Both the position numbers and the translations under genes were made by a program. DNA of 64,000 nt from Gymnothorax reevesii (lineage: Eukaryota > Chordata > Actinopteri > Anguilliformes > Muraenidae): the NCBI GenBank assembly GCA_029721435.1, contig CM056580.1:21398367-21462366 (forward strand), read 5' to 3'. The notes beneath the pieces are model-generated. The model did not search any database. It was given only the letters and a program-made list of their open reading frames with translations, and was not told the origin of the DNA. Numbering within the stretch: the stretch's first letter is position 1; the number at the start of each line of letters is the position of its first letter. Of this stretch, positions 54,140 to 64,000 are shown piece after piece.

Positions 54140-57100
54140 CCAGTTGGTTGTTGCAAGTACTGTATATTGAAGGACCTGCCACAGCTCTTCTGCAGAATGG
54201 CTGTCTAATAGCCTCAGACTGTCGCAGTAATGTCTGGTGTTGCAAACAGGGCTCTGGGGAGGTAATATCATCAGCTTTTTCCTTCAATGTTTCTGTATCT
54301 GTTCTTTTGTTGTTGTTGGAAAAGTAACAATTCATACATTTTTAATTTACACTTTATTACTGAAACAGTGATTCAAGAACCAAACAGAAATAAAAATCTA
54401 GGCACAAATCTATATTTTTAAAAAAAATCAATTGCCAGAGACCTTTTGCACTGTACTCTGCATGAGCAGAAGCCAGAAGAGCTGTCCTCCAGAAACATGA
54501 ACACTGACAGCACACCTGAGAAGACAAATGAGAAAGGAAAGTTTTGTGCATAAAAAAACCTGAGCTCAACCAGAACAAGAGTGCCAGCATTAAGCATGCA
54601 AGTGCAAGGAATTACATTATTTAAATATCACCAGCATCATCATCACATTCCCTTTGTGGAGTGTCCTCCTTAAGGTGCTTCTGTCTTGATAGGAAGAATC
54701 CTATCAAGCTGTTGCAAGAAGCCTGATTTTATCCATCATTGTACATCTTATGTGCTCTGCATCTAAACCGGAAAGTTTTTTAAATTTTGTTTGTGTCAAG
54801 CAATAGTTGTTTTGGGAGTTCATCGTTGTCCATACCACATTAGTGTGCAATGTATCTTAGTTGCTGTTCATAGCAGAATAGCTTAATGGGAAGGGTCTTT
54901 GTTTTCTCACATAGTACCACATTTGACATTTCAAGCTCAAGTCTATCTTTTCCTCCGCATCTTTATCTTGATTAGTCCTGTTGGGTGCATTTTTGCACTT
55001 GAAGCCACCTTTCACCATTTAACGAAGGAAGCCATGCCATGCAACTTCAATTTCACTAATTTCTCGTGTATTAAACGGCCATGCCTGTACACTGTGCCGA
55101 ACATATGCACAAATAGTTCCTGCTCTGCAGAAGGAATTAGACCTGGGATGGTAAGATTTACGGCAGAAATGAACCCAGTCATGACATTGGTTCCCCTCCG
55201 AGATGAAGAGTACATTATTTTTCAGTACTAAATAAAAAGTGCCCAAAAGACAGAGCAATGGTATGTGCAGGCCAACGTGCAGGAAAGCTAATTCTGTTCA
55301 TTCATTTTGGCATAAATGCAATGTCTAATTTTATCAATTCCCTCCACACCCAGTTGTAACCAAAATTCTTCTCAGGTAATGCAATTGGTGCCCCCCATTA
55401 ACAGTTCCATGTGCCACAGCCACAGGCACACATGAATTTCCATACACAGACTTTTCCCTTGAGTCCCTCTGATACAGTAATTGTATACAGAGGAGAACTT
55501 TGTTGTGAAAAATTGGGAGGCTTGGACACGCTTCATTTTCTTCAAATAAATGAATAAATAAATAAACCATGTATTCCTCTTCCTGCACGAATCAGCACCT
55601 TCGATGGTAGTCTATAGGCAGAGGGGTGAAGGAATTGGCAGATCAAAAATCCCTGAAAACTTGGCAGAAACTTAGGTTAGTCAGTCACCTTGCCAGTGAA
55701 CGTCTCTCTCCCTCTCCCTCTCTGTCCCGTCACAGGGTTAATGAGCCAACGTGGTCTGCCAACCATCCACAAAGGTTGCAGGTTATTAATGCTGCATATG
55801 CAAACTGTGTACCCTGCTGCTATGTAACACTACTGCTAAGCACATGAAACACTTGGAACATTGCTTCCGCATTTTGATAATTCACCACAGTGGCTAATAT
55901 GATCTTAGCCAGAGGTTTTTTCCACATTTAAATTCCACCAAGAAAAAACACAGCATTTTATGAACACTACTTGCTTGCGATCAATTGGTATTGTCTGGTA
56001 CCTGCCCACGGTCTGCAAATACTGGATTGTTGTCATCTGTTGTAAGGCAGGTTGCTGGAGCACACGTCACAGTTTCCGGCACTCACCGCAGGTAGAGCCT
56101 TTTAATCCGGTGCACAGGTACTATTATACATATGAAAATTCATTTTATATAAGGACTGCCCCGTTAAGAGTATCCATCAAGTCCCAAAGGAGTAAAATAA
56201 TAGCATATAAATAAACTAGATAAATTAAAATATATTTATGGGAGTATGCACTCCCCTCTCGGGTAAAGGGAGCAGAGGTACAATAAAACACTGCACAGGG
56301 GGAGGCACACAGCAAGGTAAAGCTAAAAGGGGTGCAACCTTTGAAAAGCGTCACATACTGTAAATCAGAGCGGTGCATGACTGGTTGCACATGGGAATTT
56401 GTGGTTATCAGTCATACAAGGCCTATGTATGCGAGAGCATGCGTGTGCATATACCAGATGCTCCAAAATGAGGGTCTCCCCTGACTGCAAAAAAGCTACA
56501 ATCACTGACAGCCAATCAGCAATCTGCACATGCCAAGGAGTCAAAAAGAGGCCAGAACACATCATATGATAAAGTAATGCAAAACACTTCCACAAGAACA
56601 CAAAGGGAGCAATGGATGATGGATCATGGAAATCAATTGCAGCATCCTGAGGCACAAATCAATGTCATTCTGATTTTTTATTTTTATTATTTTTTACAGT
56701 CCAGACATTGTGGATCCGCCATTATTTATTTACAGAGACTTAAAGAGGATACGAATATGCCTTTTTATCACCATTTTAACCCTGGTTTTCATTTTCAAAC
56801 CCTCAGAGCAAGTAAATACAGAGGTAATGCATTTAGTTTTTCCAGTGTGCCCCTTGAACTATGAAATGTTGAGAAAGTGAATTATTTTTTGTCAGCTTTC
56901 GGACTCCAAATAAAAGTTAAATGTACTGTAGGCTTTTTGTTTCAGATCAGAAGGATTTCACGTATTACTTTACAAAAATGAGCACAAGCAGGAAGTTCCT
57001 TCAGTTCCACCATCAATCTGTTTCAGTGCACTGTACTGTAACCCCGCCCCACACAGGCTGGTTAGGGGGGTGGGGGGAATCTAAAATAGGTTAATAATTT

Positions 57101-57186
57101 TTTTTAAACTTAGACTATTGCATATGGAGATTTGTACATGTCATTTCAATGCACCCGGTGCATTTCCCCAAATAGTGCCGGAAACA
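54140..57186. other. No recognised gene or transposon
   Basis: A 110-codon frame at 54899-55231 (+) and overlapping minus frames (for example LTIPGLIPSAEQELFVHMFG and TVYRHGRLIHEKLVKLKL) might be a remnant of an unidentified coding sequence on the minus strand. I could not match it to a family. The rest shows nothing recognisable. Confidence 0.3.
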
Positions 57187-57449
57187 TACACTTGTGTTCA
57201 ATAAATAGCAGTGTGTTAAAAAATCTGAATAAAGTGCAAAAATTTTTTCTTGAATAGCATTCAGTTTCACATTTTAAATTCACTGGAAACATGACGCATT
57301 CAATTCCGAATCAAAGCATTAATAAATTTCATCAAGTCTGTCATTCTTTTACAGGAAGCAGAGACAAGGAATATTAGTCTGTAAAAAAAATAACAGAATC
57401 AACAATTTTCTCTTCAAACTCAAATCACAAATTTAACATCATTTTAAAT

Positions 57450-58560
57450 TATTGAACTAATATTTAGTTGCATAACCACTGTTTTTTTTTTGGGGAATTT
57501 TCCTTTATTTGACAGTTGGAGAGAAGAATGGGGGAAGACATGCAGCAAATGGCCTGAGCTGGAATCGAACCCAGGTCTCTGCGGGAAGGACACAGCCTTT
57601 ATGATGCGCGCTCTGAGACTGATGAGCCACAGGGGCGCCCCAACATCACCACTGTTTTTGACAACTGCTGTGTATCTGCGTTGCATCGAATCAACCACCT
57701 TCTGGCACCTAGGAACAGGTATTTCAGCTCAGGATGAATAAACTACATTTCACAGTTCCTGGGAATTTTTGGGTTTTGCTTCAGAAACTGTATTTTTAAT
57801 ATCACCCCACAAGTTTTCAATGGGGTTGAGGTTAGGGGATTAAGCTGGCCACTCAATTACCTCCATCCTGCTCGTCTGGAACAAAGATTTTGCTCACCTA
57901 CTTTTGTGTTTGGGGTCATTATCTTGTTGAAACACCAATTTCAGGGGCATTTCCTCTTCAGCATAAGGAAACATAATCTCTTCCAGTATTTTGATGTATT
58001 CAAACTGATCCAAAATCCCTGGTACACCATAAATGGGCCAAACACCATAGTATGAAAAACATCCCCATACCATGATTTTTGCACCACCATGCTTCACTGT
58101 CTTCACAGTGCACTGCAGATTCAGTTCAGTACCCGGGGGGTCGTCTGACACAGTGTCGACGGCCAATAGACCCAAAAAGAACTATTTTACTCTCATCAGT
58201 CCACAGAATGTTAAGCCATTTATCTTTGGGCCAATCGATGTGTTTTAACAGATTTTCCCAACAATGGTGCTTTATAGAGGCTTCTTGCTGATAGCTTAGC
58301 TCCGATCAAACATCTTCTGACTGCAACAGCGCTAACGGGTGATTGTACATCATCTTTGATTTTTCTGGAGGTGATGATCGGCTGAATCATTGCCATTCTG
58401 ACTATTGTTTGATCCGTTTTAACAGTAATTGGTTATTTCCTTCCGCGTGTTTCTAGTTATTGTTACCATTTCAGAGCATTTGAGATCGGTTGCTGCATCT
58501 GCTTACACGTTTTCCCCTCTCCAATCAACTTTTTAATCAAATGACATTGTTCCTCCGAAC
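57450..58560 (-). pseudogene. Tc1-like transposase, degenerate
   Basis: On minus, 58175-57894 reads TVKHGGAKIMVWGCFSYYGV, then IYGVPGILDQFEYIKILEEI and PLKLVFQQDNDPKHKSR, which includes the middle catalytic Asp (QQDNDPKH). Downstream, in other frames, NGGN..VASLIP and LNPIENLWGDIKNTVSEAKP-type sequence (about 57850-57770) and CQKVVDSMQRRYTAVVKNSG (about 57710-57650) give the C-terminal blocks. Upstream (58560-58180), the helix-turn-helix region is recognisable only by position. Frame breaks and the SINE make it inactive. Confidence 0.8.
57487..57647 (-). repeat. tRNA-derived SINE with 12-bp target duplication
   Basis: On minus, the head reads GGGGCGCCCCTGTGGCTCAT then CAGTCTCAGAGCGCGC (box A region) and GGGTTCGATTCCAGC (box B GGTTCGATTCC). 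The body CATGCTGCATGTCTTCCCCC-like and AATAAAGGAAAATTCCCC tail end in a poly-A (T-run at 57482-57491 on plus). ACCACTGTTTTT occurs at both edges (about 57475-57486 and 57648-57659). RNA polymerase III transcribes such elements; LINE machinery mobilises them. Confidence 0.8.
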
Positions 58561-58738
58561 AATGTTTGGAATGGCCCATTTTACTTAGCAATTCAGAGCG
58601 AAATATATTTTACATCCATGTGTGAAACATTTGCTTCCCTTCTTTCTTAATAAAGGACAATTATGACACCTAGTTATTCACAGAATGAATGAACTCCTTA
58701 ATTAAACTCCACACTGTAATTATTTTGAACACACCCCT

Positions 58739-59375
58739 TTCAATGAATGAGCCAATTTCTCAGAACAAGCAGCGTGCGTGTCATGACAGTTGGGTCTGTT
58801 GTTTTTCCTATTACACTCCCACATCTACATGTAAATTATTTGCCGTGCAGAAATATCACTATTGCTGAGAACAGTGGTTCATCAGGTTATTGATGTTGCA
58901 CTGCTATTTTTTTCAAAAAGTGAACAGTTAAACTTTTTTTTTAGCAAGGTCAATCACTGGATCTGAGTACAACTCCACATGCATTTTTCATGCTGAAGAG
59001 GAGACTGACAGCTAAAGGATGTTCCCCAAACAAGCAGGAACTGCAGCTGCAGCGCAGGCCTCGTGAAGCATCACCAGCGAAGATACCCAGCCTCTGGTGA
59101 GGGTTATGTGTCACAGATTTCAATCAGTCATCGAAAGGATATGCAACCCTATGTTAAAAATGGTTATATTTTATGATAAACTGTCCAATATGTTTTTGAT
59201 GAGGGGGACCAGAAGGTGGTCATTTATCAATGGTTCATTGGATATGGATCAGTTTACAGCTGACAGTCTCCACTTCAGGTTCATTGTCATTATATCCTTT
59301 AAACTCAAAGAGCTTAAGTGTAGAACCAAAATAAAGAAAAATGCCTCACCATCCAAAAAAATTATGGTGCTCACA
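58739..59375. other. No recognised features
   Basis: Unassigned sequence between the Tc1-like element and the dispersed repeat. Confidence 0.4.
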
Positions 59376-59379
59376 GTAT

Positions 59380-59580
59380 GCCATTCAACCACACATCTTG
59401 GCAATTTAAACTCTCCAATTACCCCGTCAAGTCTTTGGACTGTGGGAGGGAACTGGAGTACGCAGTGAAAACCCACAGCATGCAGGAGGACCACGTTAAC
59501 TTCAAACAGACAGGCTCAGTAAGATTCAAATCTGCAACCGAACAGTGAGGCAACAGTGATCCCCGTTCTGCCACCTTTAA
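59380..59580 (-). repeat. Dispersed fish repeat, reverse copy of the family at 20065
   Basis: The blocks GGCAATTTAAACTCTCCAAT, AGTCTTTGGACTGTGGGAGG, ACTGGAGTACGCAGTGAAAA and CCCACAGCATGCAGGAGGAC, ending in GTGAGGCAACAGTGATCCCC, are the familiar reverse-strand signature of an abundant fish repeat (TTTGGACTGTGGGAGGAAAC...AAAACCCACGC). It corresponds to the first half of the copy at 20065-20260. Confidence 0.65.
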
Positions 59581-59710
59581 TGCTGCACTAAAAATAGGGA
59601 ATCGACTGAAACATCAAAACTGCCAATAGTGGCTGAAATCACATCAGCTACATGACTTCAATTCCTGATATACTGACATAAAATAAGAGGAGATGCACCG
59701 TGAAAATGTA

Positions 59711-60839
59711 CTCTGATCGGCCATAACATTATGACCATCTTGTTAAAATGGCACCTGTCAGTGGGTGGGATGCATTAGGCAGCATGTGAATATTTTGTCT
59801 TCGAAGTTGACGTGTTAGAAGTTGGGAAAATGTGCGAGTGTAAGGGTGTGAGCCGCTTTGATATGGGCCAAATTGTGATGCTGAGATGACAGAGTGAAAC
59901 ATCTCCATAACAGCAGGGTGTTCCTGGGCTGTAGTGGTCAGTACCTGCCAAATGTGGGCCTAAGAAGGAAAAGCAGTGAACCGGTGACAGGTTCATGGGC
60001 GGCTCATTCAAGCGCATGAGGAGCGAAGGCTGGTCCGGTCCAACAGAAGAGCCACTGTAGCTGAAATTTTTAAAGAAGTTAAAGCTGGTTCTAATGGAGG
60101 TGCGACCAGAACACACACTGCATTGCAGTTTATTGCACACGGGGTTGTTTAGCCACAAATCGGTCAGGGTGCCTATGCAGACCCGTCCACCACCAAAAGT
60201 ACCTACAACAGGCACATGACTGTCAGAGTAGGGCCAGGAGGCAATGGGAAAAGGTAGCCTCGTCTGATGAATCATATTTTCTTTTAGATCACGTGGATGG
60301 CTGAGTTTGTGTGTATTACTTACCAGGGGACAAATGGCACAACATGGGAAGAAGGCAAACCAACAGAGGGAGTATGATGCCTTGGGCAGTGTTCTGCTGG
60401 AAAACCTTGGGTCCTGCCATTCATTTGGAGGTTACTTTGGCACATACCACCTACACCCCTTCATTGAAACGGTCTTCCCCAAAGGCAGTGGCCACTTTCA
60501 GCAGAATAATGCACCCTGCCACACAGCAAAAATGATTCAGGTACGGCTTGAGGAACACAACAGCGAGTTCAAGGGGGTGACTTGGCCTCAGAATTCCCCA
60601 GATCTCAAAGCAATTGAGCATCTGTGGGATGTGCAGGACAAACAAGCCAAATCCATGGAGGCCCCAGCTTGCAACTTAGAAAATTTAAAGGATCTCCCCA
60701 TGTCTTGTTGCCAAGTACCACAGCACATCTTTAAAGGTCAAGTGGAGTTTGTGTCTCAGTGGGTCAGGGCAGTTTTAGCAGCAAAAAGGAGACCTCCACA
60801 ATATCAGGCAGGACGTCAGACTGTTATTGCTGATCAATG
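59711..60839 (+). mobile_element. Tc1-like element, nearly full length, degenerate
   Basis: The left end CTCTGATCGGCCATAACATT ATGACC follows TA at 59709-59710; the inverted right end reads CATTGATCAGCAATAACAGT before TA at 60840-60841. These are the termini of one of the commonest fish Tc1-like families (GATCAGCCATAACATTATGACC). Total 1129 bp is near the expected size for a transposase-bearing copy with short ends. It carries a transposase pseudogene. Confidence 0.88.
59800..60835 (+). pseudogene. Tc1-like transposase of the GCCATAACATTATGACC family
   Basis: The 5' part (59820-60300) is recognisable by nucleotide similarity (GTGTGAGCCGCTTTGATATGGGCCAAATTGT region, catalogued here only by position) but broken. 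The part at 60307-60852 is open for 181 codons: after FIETVFPKGSGHFQQNNAPC HTAKM (family HFQQDNAPCHKAKM, with the middle catalytic Asp replaced by Asn), VTWPQNSPDLKAIEHLWDVQ follows (family WPPNSPDLNPIEHLWDVL, third catalytic residue region), then the C-terminal helices. The Asp-to-Asn change removes a catalytic residue, so the long open frame is not evidence of activity. Confidence 0.85.
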
Positions 60840-60852
60840 TATATTTCACTGA

Positions 60853-63800
60853 TGTATTTTTTTTTGTCCTCAGATGAGTAATTTGGTCCACAATCCCTGA
60901 ATATAGTACAGTACAGTTCCAGCACAGTGTGGAAATGCACGTTTCATCTATGTGCTTATGCATATTGGAGTATAATAATCTACAAATATGTGGAATCAAG
61001 AAGTGGCAGCATTGAAGGCATTTACACGCATAGTGCAAAAGTGCCTTTTATGTATAGCTGATCCCTCGCTATTCTCTTGCAAGCACAGATTAGTATTATT
61101 ATATATTTTAAATCATTACCATAGCACTGCAGACCATCCACATTTCAGTATCGCCTTCAGACTGACCTCTAGCTCTGCATGCTGGCAAGTCCTGGGAAAG
61201 AATAGTCACTCAACGAGGAAAGAAACTACATAATAGAGCCCATTTCGTACCGCAGCTCATTCAAAGCAATTTCCAAGCTCCAGTATTATTTTGATTATTC
61301 AATTTTCCCATTGTAAGGGGATGAAGAGAAATAAATTTACAAAGTGCCACCTCCAATCATGGAATAGTTTTAAGCATTTCCAAACTAGGCAGCTTTCCAA
61401 GTTGCAGCAGTACTTACAGCAATGTCTTCGACCGTGTAGCAGTGTTTTCACCCTTTAGGCAGACCGTTTGAGGTTCCTTCGTGCAGTGCTTTTGCAACAT
61501 TTAACAGAGGAAGACACATTGGTGTAGTGACTGATAACATTTCACCAGATTGATTACCATGACTGTTTATGGAAATTCATTTCCTTTGAGGTCACTTTAA
61601 TTACTGCATTCCTTCTGCCAACAGTTCAAAAGTGAATTGAAAAATGACCCATCGTTTGAGTGGGTGTTTTCAAATATTGTGACACGAGCCATCTGCAAGA
61701 TTGAGAATATTTCTATGAGAAAATGGCAAATTAATGATGTGTGGATAAATGTTAAATGTGCCCCATTAAAATTATCTGAACTAGGAACTCCATGACCGTT
61801 TTTGAAATGGTAAGGGCTCGAGCCAGACGGAAGAGAAAAAAAAAATCCTGTCCAGATTTATAGATGGAGGAAAAATATTACCCATGCTGCTCAAAGTTTT
61901 CAGTCAGTGTACAAGTTAAGAAAGAGATCAAGAGTGTGTGAAAGAATTCAATTTAATATTTAATTGTGCGGCCTCTCAAAGCCAGTGAGTCAGAATGTGG
62001 CAAAATTAAGCTTCAGTAGTTGCAACATAACTGCTCAGACAGCATCCTGGCTTCTCACAAAAAGGATAACGGTAAGCTAAGAAATGTTCCCATCTCCACA
62101 AGAATGGAGCCGACATGCAGCACAAGTTAAGGTATTACCCTCCTTTCCAAGATATGCATTTGAAACCACTGGGGGCGGGGGGGGGTTCAGCGCTGCCAGT
62201 ACAGCATAGAACAAAAAGGCCAAGTGTCAAAGCTTCCATTTACATTTCCAATTCAATACATTTTCATTAGGTTATAAGTTCAGCTGTGCCCCCCCTTCGA
62301 CACACATACTTACTTTACTACCAAGGAAATCTTTTACTCCGTTGAGATGAACTTTCAATTTCATTCAACTGAAATACATTTTCCTTGCAGGCTCAGGTAC
62401 TCTTGTCAATCAAGTTCTGCAGGTAAATCTATCAGTGATCAAACCTTCCAGATAGACATGCTACACATGGGACACAACAGAAATGAAAGGTATAACTGAC
62501 AAGATCTCTTCTCCCAAGACATCAAAACTGACCATGCGATTATCTGGCCAAAACAGAACCCTACAGCCTACACACAGAGAGGAACAATTCCAAACCCCAT
62601 TACTGGCAAGAGACCTGTAGTCACATCTCCAAAGTATTGGCAGCCTCCAATTATTAACTTAACATTACACCATTTTAAAGAACCCATGTGTGCTTGCAAA
62701 GGGCCAGGACTAGGTAGTTTAAAAAAAAAAAAAAAAGATAAATGAGAGAAAATACAAAGTGAGCATCAGGTTTATTAGCTGTAAAGGGACCTCGATATTA
62801 TATAATGTTATCCAAGAAGCTGTTTTCATTCCAAACAACGTTCTCCTCCTGAGACTCAAAAGCTCACGCTACAGCAAGAAACTGAAAAACTGCCCTTAAA
62901 AAAACCACTGCAGGGAAAAAACTAGGGGAACAGAATAAAAAAAAAAAAGAAAAAAACAGTTAATGAAATGCTTTTCTCTTAGAATATTACTGTCACTTTC
63001 CCTTGTTTTCTTATTATTTTCCCCTCAAATATTTATAGCCACAAGCACTGGAAGGTTAACTGAAGCAAAATGGATTCTCCCCCCCGCCCGCCCCAGAGTG
63101 CTGAGGCACACGAAAGAAAATCTGTAATACTTTAAAACTGAAAAGGACTGGGAGCCTTTGTGCGCACCTCACATTCAAATCAAAATCCTCTTTAAACACT
63201 CAATACGCTCCCAAATCCCTCCACACAAACAAGCCTACTTTCAGCACCCAATTAAACCCACAGATCTCTTCCCATTTGCAGAGAGAAGACATCATAATGG
63301 AACTTTCAATTAGAGTCCAATTTTTCGCAAGGACTAGTGAAAAGTGCCACTATCATTCCAAACTGACCCACCGCAATGATTCATTTTAACATAACACAAT
63401 AAATTTGTTTAATGGTTTGGATATTAAATTTTAAAATAACCAATCTGAAATTCAGATCACCTCCTCCACAGTCTGGTGACTGGGGTACAAGATTTTCTTC
63501 CAGAATATTAAATAGGAATGAGGAACATCTTTATCCTGCCATAGAGAACAATATGCAGAGTAAGACAGACCAAGGAAAACAATGATTACTAATGCAATAT
63601 AGTCTTAAGGGGATCACTTCTACAAATAATGGTTTTGGACCATGACATATGTACTCAGATCTGGGTCAAGAAATTAAGATCGCTTGAATTACCAGCTGGA
63701 TTCACAAACAAAAACCATGGAGACTGAGAGACAATGTACCAACGCGCTCTTAAGATCTTTACAGCAATACCACCCCCCCCCAATAACCCCCACTCCTCCA

Positions 63801-64000
63801 AATTTAATTTCCACAAATATACCTCAACTCGTACTGCAACACCTATTGCATTGAGAGTAATCAGTAAAATTAAAAAAAAAAATAAAAAATAACATTCCAG
63901 GTTTGATATCCATATTCATTTTATTTACAAAGACATAGAAGGAATCCCAATTCTTCGTTAGGAAGAGACCTCAGGGTTCAAATCCAGAGCCATACTGCAA
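60853..64000. other. Repeat-poor end of window; candidate conserved non-coding DNA
   Basis: No transposon protein or terminal repeat was recognised in 3.1 kb. Poly-A/T and poly-C/G runs occur (near 62175, 62722, 62938, 63776). Around 61240-61990 the sequence has the even texture of single-copy DNA. No exon with a convincing reading frame was seen. Confidence 0.3.

Larger units (their letters stand above)
57189..58738 (-). mobile_element. Tc1-like element with minus-strand transposase, SINE inside
   Basis: The left end CACTTGTGTTCAATAAATAG CAGTG follows TA at 57187-57188; the inverted right end reads GGTGTGTTCAAAATAATTAC AGTGTGG. These ends belong to a fish Tc1-like family with GTGTTCAAAATAATAGCAGT-type termini. 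The transposase relic is on the minus strand. A tRNA-derived SINE inserted near the C-terminal end of that gene. Confidence 0.8.

Noticed and set aside
54899..55231. 110-codon frame on plus with overlapping minus frames
   Set aside because: No family match from reading; could be a decayed unknown coding sequence on minus but not supportable.
57500..57645. tRNA gene on minus
   Set aside because: Box A and box B are present, but the anticodon and acceptor arms do not pair, and a SINE body and target duplication surround it.

Overview
The window looks like intergenic DNA from a ray-finned fish, probably a teleost or another actinopterygian. The evidence is the repeat content: several Tc1-like families typical of fish, hAT, PIF/Harbinger and TTAA-type (piggyBac-like) DNA transposons, CR1-like and L2-like LINEs, Ty3/gypsy LTR elements, a Penelope-like element, tRNA-derived SINEs and dinucleotide/trinucleotide microsatellites. 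I found no convincing host protein-coding exon and no ordinary rRNA or tRNA gene. Nearly every long open frame is either a transposon protein remnant or a chance frame. Species assignment is inference and cannot be settled by reading. Layout: 1-258 is a Tc1-like 3' end. About 560-2890 holds a decayed Ty3/gypsy element on the minus strand (LTR-like region, gag, protease, part of RT). 6040-7270 is a TIR element with 3-bp target duplications and termini GGGCTCTAAWTT. 9047-9787 is a Harbinger-type MITE flanked by TTA. 12668-19573 is a three-level nest: a small Tc1-like element was split by a nearly complete CR1-like LINE (minus strand), which was itself split by a 1242-bp solo LTR with TG...CA ends and a perfect 5-bp target duplication. 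About 22330-24930 is a Harbinger remnant with both of its classical genes (transposase on plus, Myb-like on minus). 25209-27224 is a hAT-like element that contains a second hAT-like element. 29908-34751 is an L2-like LINE on the minus strand, interrupted by a hAT element with an 8-bp duplication and abutting a Ty3/gypsy integrase fragment (34752-35930). A Tc1-like transposase relic follows at 35935-36760. 37006-38937 is a 1.93-kb TTAA element. 39097-41012 is a Tc1-like element carrying a Penelope-like GIY-YIG fragment bounded by inverted terminal arms, each with a hammerhead-like ribozyme core. 42462-43050 is a second, related LTR. 48628-52771 is a second, longer copy of the GGGCTCTAAWTT element in opposite orientation, and it contains a second 1.93-kb TTAA element. 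Tc1-like elements at 57189-58738 (with a tRNA-SINE inside) and 59711-60839 close the transposon-rich part. About 9.8-12.5 kb, 27.3-29.7 kb and 61-64 kb contain no repeat I recognise and are the best places to look for conserved non-coding elements. There is no operon-like or pathway organisation. The biology visible is serial transposition: nearly all coding relics carry frameshifts or lost catalytic residues, and the insertion nests give a relative order of events. The two most unusual items are the poorly classified GGGCTCTAAWTT family, with subterminal repeats and an internal fold-back, and the Penelope-like fragment with paired hammerhead motifs.
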